Shown here: positions 60,031-64,000 of the stretch, one piece after another
How the letters are laid out: each line of letters starts with the position of its first letter
How positions within the stretch are numbered: the first letter of the stretch is position 1
Source of the DNA: Sphingomicrobium arenosum
GTDB taxonomy: Bacteria; Pseudomonadota; Alphaproteobacteria; Sphingomonadales; Sphingomonadaceae
Length of the DNA stretch: 64,000 nucleotides
NCBI RefSeq assembly: GCF_026157085.1
Contig: NZ_JANPVN010000001.1
Coordinates: forward strand, 1,860,001-1,924,000
Reading direction: 5' to 3'
The notes under the pieces: generated by a model
What the model was told of the DNA's origin: nothing
Database searches by the model: none
Seen by the model: only the letters and a program-made list of their open reading frames with translations
Position numbers and translations under genes: made by a program

Positions 60031-60425
60031 ATGCGCCTGACCCACCTTGCCGATTATGCGGTCGTCATGATGACCGCCGCCGCCCGTCGCCCGGGCGAAC
60101 GGCTGAGTGCGTCCGCCCTCTCGGAGGAAACCGGCGTCCCGCTGCCCACCGCGCAAAAGTTGATGCAGGCATTGGGCCGCGCCGGCCTCCTCGAAGGGCA
60201 GCGCGGCGCGGGCGGCGGCTATCGCCTCGCGCGGGCGGCACAGGCGATCAGCCTCGCCGACATCATCGAGGCGGTCGAGGGCCCGATCGCCATGACCCAA
60301 TGTTCGGACGGCGCGACCGACTGCGCCCTCGACACGCATTGCCGGGTCAAGCCGCACATGGGCCTCGTCGGCCAGAAGGTCCGCGGCGCGCTGCAGGACG
60401 TCACCCTCGAAGAATTGAGCATCTG

Positions 60426-60426
<1 letters not shown>
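60031..60426 (+). CDS. Rrf2-family Fe-S-responsive regulator of the suf operon
   Basis: This 131-residue regulator has an Rrf2 winged helix ([42 protein letters not shown]). Three cysteines in [15 protein letters not shown] could ligate a [2Fe-2S] or [4Fe-4S] cluster. Spacing is C-x6-C-x5-C rather than the C-x5-C-x5-C of E. coli IscR. Its stop overlaps the sufB start (TGATG). It probably senses cluster status and controls the operon it heads. Confidence 0.93.
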
Positions 60427-61915
<1,489 letters not shown>

Positions 61916-61916
<1 letters not shown>

Positions 61917-62257
61917 TGATCCTCGCTGCCCTGTTCCTCTCCGCTGCCGTGCAGCAGGTCACGCCCGAGACGATGCAGCTTGCGCAGACGCATGATCGCT
62001 GCATGACGACCTTCGCCGTGCGCCTGTCGAAGGAAACCACCGACGACGAGGCGATCTTCGAACAGGCGCAAGCAGGGTGCGCGGAGCTCGAGCAGGCGCT
62101 CGATGCCCGGCTCGACGCCGATCTCGGCCCCGATCATGCTCCCGCCTTGAAGGCGCAGCTCGAGGTTGCCGCCAAACCCAATTTTCTCGCCATGCTCGAT
62201 CGCATCCGCCGCGACCGCGCTGCCCGCGAACCGTCCTTTGAAGGAGAAGCGCAATGA
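61916..62257 (+). CDS. Small exported protein in the suf operon (unknown)
   Basis: This 113-residue protein has a hydrophobic start (MILAALFLSAAVQQV), probably a signal peptide. The mature part is polar and helical with two cysteines (DRCMTTF, AGCAELE) that could pair. The ATG overlaps the sufB stop, and its own stop overlaps the next gene (ATGA), so it is made as part of the suf transcript. No family is recognised. Confidence 0.78.
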
Positions 62258-62433
62258 TCCGCTACGTACCCAAAGACATCGCCAAGGACGTCACCGCCTT
62301 CGTCGAAAAGAGCTGCAAGGATTCATCCGTGCACACCGATCAGGCCTCGGGCCGCGTTGCCATTGCGACGACGAGCAGCAAGGACATGGACGCCCTCTCG
62401 AAAAAGTTCGGCGCGAAGGGCCTGCGCTTCTGA
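62254..62433 (+). CDS. 59-residue protein in the suf operon (unknown)
   Basis: A short basic cytosolic protein reads MIRYVPKDIAKDVTAFVEKS, then a single Cys (SCKDSS), and ends KKFGAKGLRF. AAGGAGAAGC is ideally placed before the ATG, which strongly supports translation. Both ends overlap neighbouring genes (ATGA upstream, TGATG downstream). It has no signal or membrane helix. No family is recognised. Confidence 0.75.
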   Translation: MIRYVPKDIAKDVTAFVEKSCKDSSVHTDQASGRVAIATTSSKDMDALSKKFGAKGLRF

Positions 62434-62729
62434 TGCGTTTCGCCTATCCCCTCCTTGCCCTCTTGCCCCTCGCGAGCTGCGGCAGCGCCGTCGCCGATGA
62501 GGGCAGTTGCCACGCGATCGAGCAGCGCTATTTGCCCGAATTCGAAGCGCTCGCCGAACGCGGTGAGGCGCTGGTCGACGGGATGGCCGACCCCCCGACG
62601 GCGCAGGATCAGCAAGCAGCATTGCAGCTGCGCGCCGAGTTACAGGAAGTGCACGACCGCGCCAGTGCCGACCTTGCCGGATGCACCGGCCCCAAAAGCG
62701 ATTTGAAAGGACTTTATGGCGCGCTCTAG
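62433..62729 (+). CDS. Small predicted lipoprotein in the suf operon (unknown)
   Basis: This 98-residue protein has a lipoprotein signal (MRFAYPLLALLPLASC, lipobox Cys16). The mature part is Glu/Ala-rich and helical, with two further cysteines (GSCHAIE, AGCTGPK). The ATG overlaps the preceding stop. It ends 15 bp before sufC. An envelope lipoprotein inside an Fe-S assembly operon is unexpected. Function unknown. Confidence 0.76.
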   Translation: MRFAYPLLALLPLASCGSAVADEGSCHAIEQRYLPEFEALAERGEALVDGMADPPTAQDQQAALQLRAELQEVHDRASADLAGCTGPKSDLKGLYGAL

Positions 62730-62744
62730 CGCCATGCACTGCTT

Positions 62745-63488
62745 ATGCTGACCATCAAGAACCTCCACGTCGCGACCGGCGACAAGCCCATCTTGAAGGG
62801 CCTCGACCTCACCGTCCCCGCGGGCGAAGTCCATGCCATCATGGGCCCCAATGGCGCGGGCAAGTCGACGCTCGCTTATGCGCTCGGCGGTCGTCCCGGC
62901 TATGAAGTGACCGGCGGCAGCGCCGACTTCCTTGGCGCGGACCTCCTCGACATGGAGCCGCACGAACGCGCCGCCGCGGGCCTCTTCCTCGGCTTCCAAT
63001 ATCCGGTCGAGATCCCCGGCGTGTCGATGTTGCAGTTCCTGCGCGAAAGCCTCAATGCCCAGCGCCGTGAACGCGGTGAAGACGAGCTGTCGGGCGCCGA
63101 GTTCATCAAGCTCGCCAAGGAGGAATCCGCCGCCCTCGGGCTCCCCGCCGACATGCTCAAGCGGCCCGTCAATGTCGGCTTTTCCGGCGGCGAGAAGAAG
63201 CGCGCCGAGATGGTTCAGATGGGCATCATGAGCCCTAAGTTCGCCATCCTCGACGAGACCGACAGCGGGCTCGACATCGACGCGCTGAAGGCCGTCGGCG
63301 AAGGCATCAACCGCATCATGCGCAGCCCCGACAAGGGCGTGCTGCTCATCACCCATTACCAGCGCCTCCTCGACTATGTGCAGCCCGACAAGGTGCACGT
63401 CCTGTCGGCGGGCCGCATCGTCAAGTCGGGCGGCCCCGACCTCGCGCTCCAGCTCGAGCGGGACGGCTATGCCGAGGTGGTCGCGTAA
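62745..63488 (+). CDS. sufC: Fe-S cluster assembly ATPase SufC
   Basis: SufC is the ABC-type ATPase of the SufBC2D complex. The 247 residues have Walker A GPNGAGKST (34-42), the signature VGFSGGEKKRAEM and Walker B FAILDETDSGLDIDALK, plus the SufC-type LLFITHYQR-like segment (VLLITHYQRLLDYV). It is separated from sufB by three small genes and followed after 2 bp by sufD. Confidence 0.97.
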   Translation: MLTIKNLHVATGDKPILKGLDLTVPAGEVHAIMGPNGAGKSTLAYALGGRPGYEVTGGSADFLGADLLDMEPHERAAAGLFLGFQYPVEIPGVSMLQFLRESLNAQRRERGEDELSGAEFIKLAKEESAALGLPADMLKRPVNVGFSGGEKKRAEMVQMGIMSPKFAILDETDSGLDIDALKAVGEGINRIMRSPDKGVLLITHYQRLLDYVQPDKVHVLSAGRIVKSGGPDLALQLERDGYAEVVA

Positions 63489-63490
63489 GC

Positions 63491-64000
63491 ATGACCGCCC
63501 CTCTCCCCACCCGCGCCGACGAGGCCTTTCGCTACGCCGACATCAAGGCGCTGGGCGAGGTCTGGGACGATCTGTCGCCGCCCGAGACGATCGAAATTGC
63601 TGCGCACAAAAAGGTGCAGCAAATCTGGATGCCGAGCGGCGAGGCGATCGACGTGAAACGCGCTGCCGTGACCATCGGTGAAGGCGGCAAGTTCGACCTT
63701 TACGCGCTCAACTGCGCGCCCCGCTACGGCCGCATCGAACTCGACGTGACGCTGCACGAAGGCGCGGACTTCACCTTTCACGCCGCCAATATCGGTACCG
63801 CCGACGCGACGCTTGAAGTGGTGACGTTCGTGCGCCACGTCGCGCCCGGCGCGACCAGCACGCAGACCGTTCGCACGGTGCTCGGCGGCAAGGCCGTCGG
63901 CTCCTATCTCGGGCAGGTCGCGGTCGCCCGCGAGGCGCAGAAGACGGAGAGCGAACAGGACGTGAAGGCCATGCTCCTGTCGCGCGAGGCCACCGCCAAT
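63491..64000 (+). CDS. sufD: Fe-S cluster assembly protein SufD, N-terminal part (truncated by window edge)
   Basis: SufD pairs with SufB in the scaffold complex. The first 170 residues are present and the frame is open to the window end. Residues near the edge, VAVAREAQKTESEQDVKAML, match the SufB/SufD conserved QDVKA region. The protein starts MTAPLPTRADEAFRYADIKAL, shorter than E. coli SufD at the N-terminus, as is usual in alphaproteobacteria. The ATG is 2 bp after the sufC stop. Confidence 0.93.
   Translation, partial: MTAPLPTRADEAFRYADIKALGEVWDDLSPPETIEIAAHKKVQQIWMPSGEAIDVKRAAVTIGEGGKFDLYALNCAPRYGRIELDVTLHEGADFTFHAANIGTADATLEVVTFVRHVAPGATSTQTVRTVLGGKAVGSYLGQVAVAREAQKTESEQDVKAMLLSREATAN

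Overview
The window is a contiguous stretch of chromosome from a high-GC alphaproteobacterium, almost certainly a member of the Sphingomonadales (Sphingomonadaceae). The evidence is the gene content and order: infA-maf-RNase-yacG-tRNA-Phe, an Rrf2-suf operon, a K+-independent H+-pyrophosphatase, tandem GIN-domain (DUF2807) proteins, a TonB receptor with a proline-rich tail, a CC_3452-like secreted protein, DUF1489 and a Cdc48-type ATPase. No phage, insertion sequence, CRISPR array or rRNA gene was seen. Genes are densely packed on both strands, many with 1-4 bp stop/start overlaps. No gene-free stretch exceeds about 270 bp.

Layout. 1-7.9 kb: end of thiL, hppA, a secreted S9 peptidase, then infA, maf, a short RNase E/G-like gene, a Tat-lipoprotein dienelactone hydrolase, yacG and tRNA-Phe. 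8.0-9.6 kb: a compositionally distinct serine hydrolase flanked by short repeats. 9.6-16.7 kb: nhaA, etfBA, exoD, sucC, dinB, carD. 16.9-29.5 kb: two GIN-domain proteins, DUF1489, mgtE, a lipoprotein amidohydrolase, a cyclophilin, a DUF418 membrane protein, an SDR, a probable small RNA, a Cdc48-like AAA ATPase, an MFS transporter and a phospholipase D. 29.6-41.1 kb: rpoZ, an HxlR regulator, a CC_3452-like protein, the bifunctional (p)ppGpp enzyme, maeB, and mutS-glnD. 41.2-51.2 kb: a TonB receptor, infC, a chemoreceptor, an S41 peptidase and thrS. 51.3-55.3 kb: a membrane-protein/XRE triad, then an alpha/beta hydrolase-TPR-gloA-gloB operon and a lipoprotein. 55.3-59.8 kb: pyrD-ggt-acyl-CoA ligase on the minus strand. 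60.0-64.0 kb: Rrf2 regulator, sufB, three small uncharacterised genes, sufC and the start of sufD.

Functional themes are energy and redox housekeeping (pyrophosphatase, ETF, succinyl-CoA ligase, malic enzyme, Na+/H+ antiport), stress and nutrient signalling (Rel, GlnD, CarD, Rrf2), Fe-S biogenesis, and methylglyoxal detoxification.

The most interesting items not explained by standard annotation are: a compact sRNA gene at about 24.57 kb with its own promoter and terminator; a 17-bp motif shared between that promoter and the rel leader; three coupled unknown ORFs inside the suf operon; a 13-bp hairpin that buries the ribosome site and start codon of the alpha/beta hydrolase; an ATA start for infC; a TGTCAA operator array before the XRE triad; and a long hairpin in the leader of the TonB receptor. 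Everything here was read by eye. Family names rest on recognised motifs, not on database searches.
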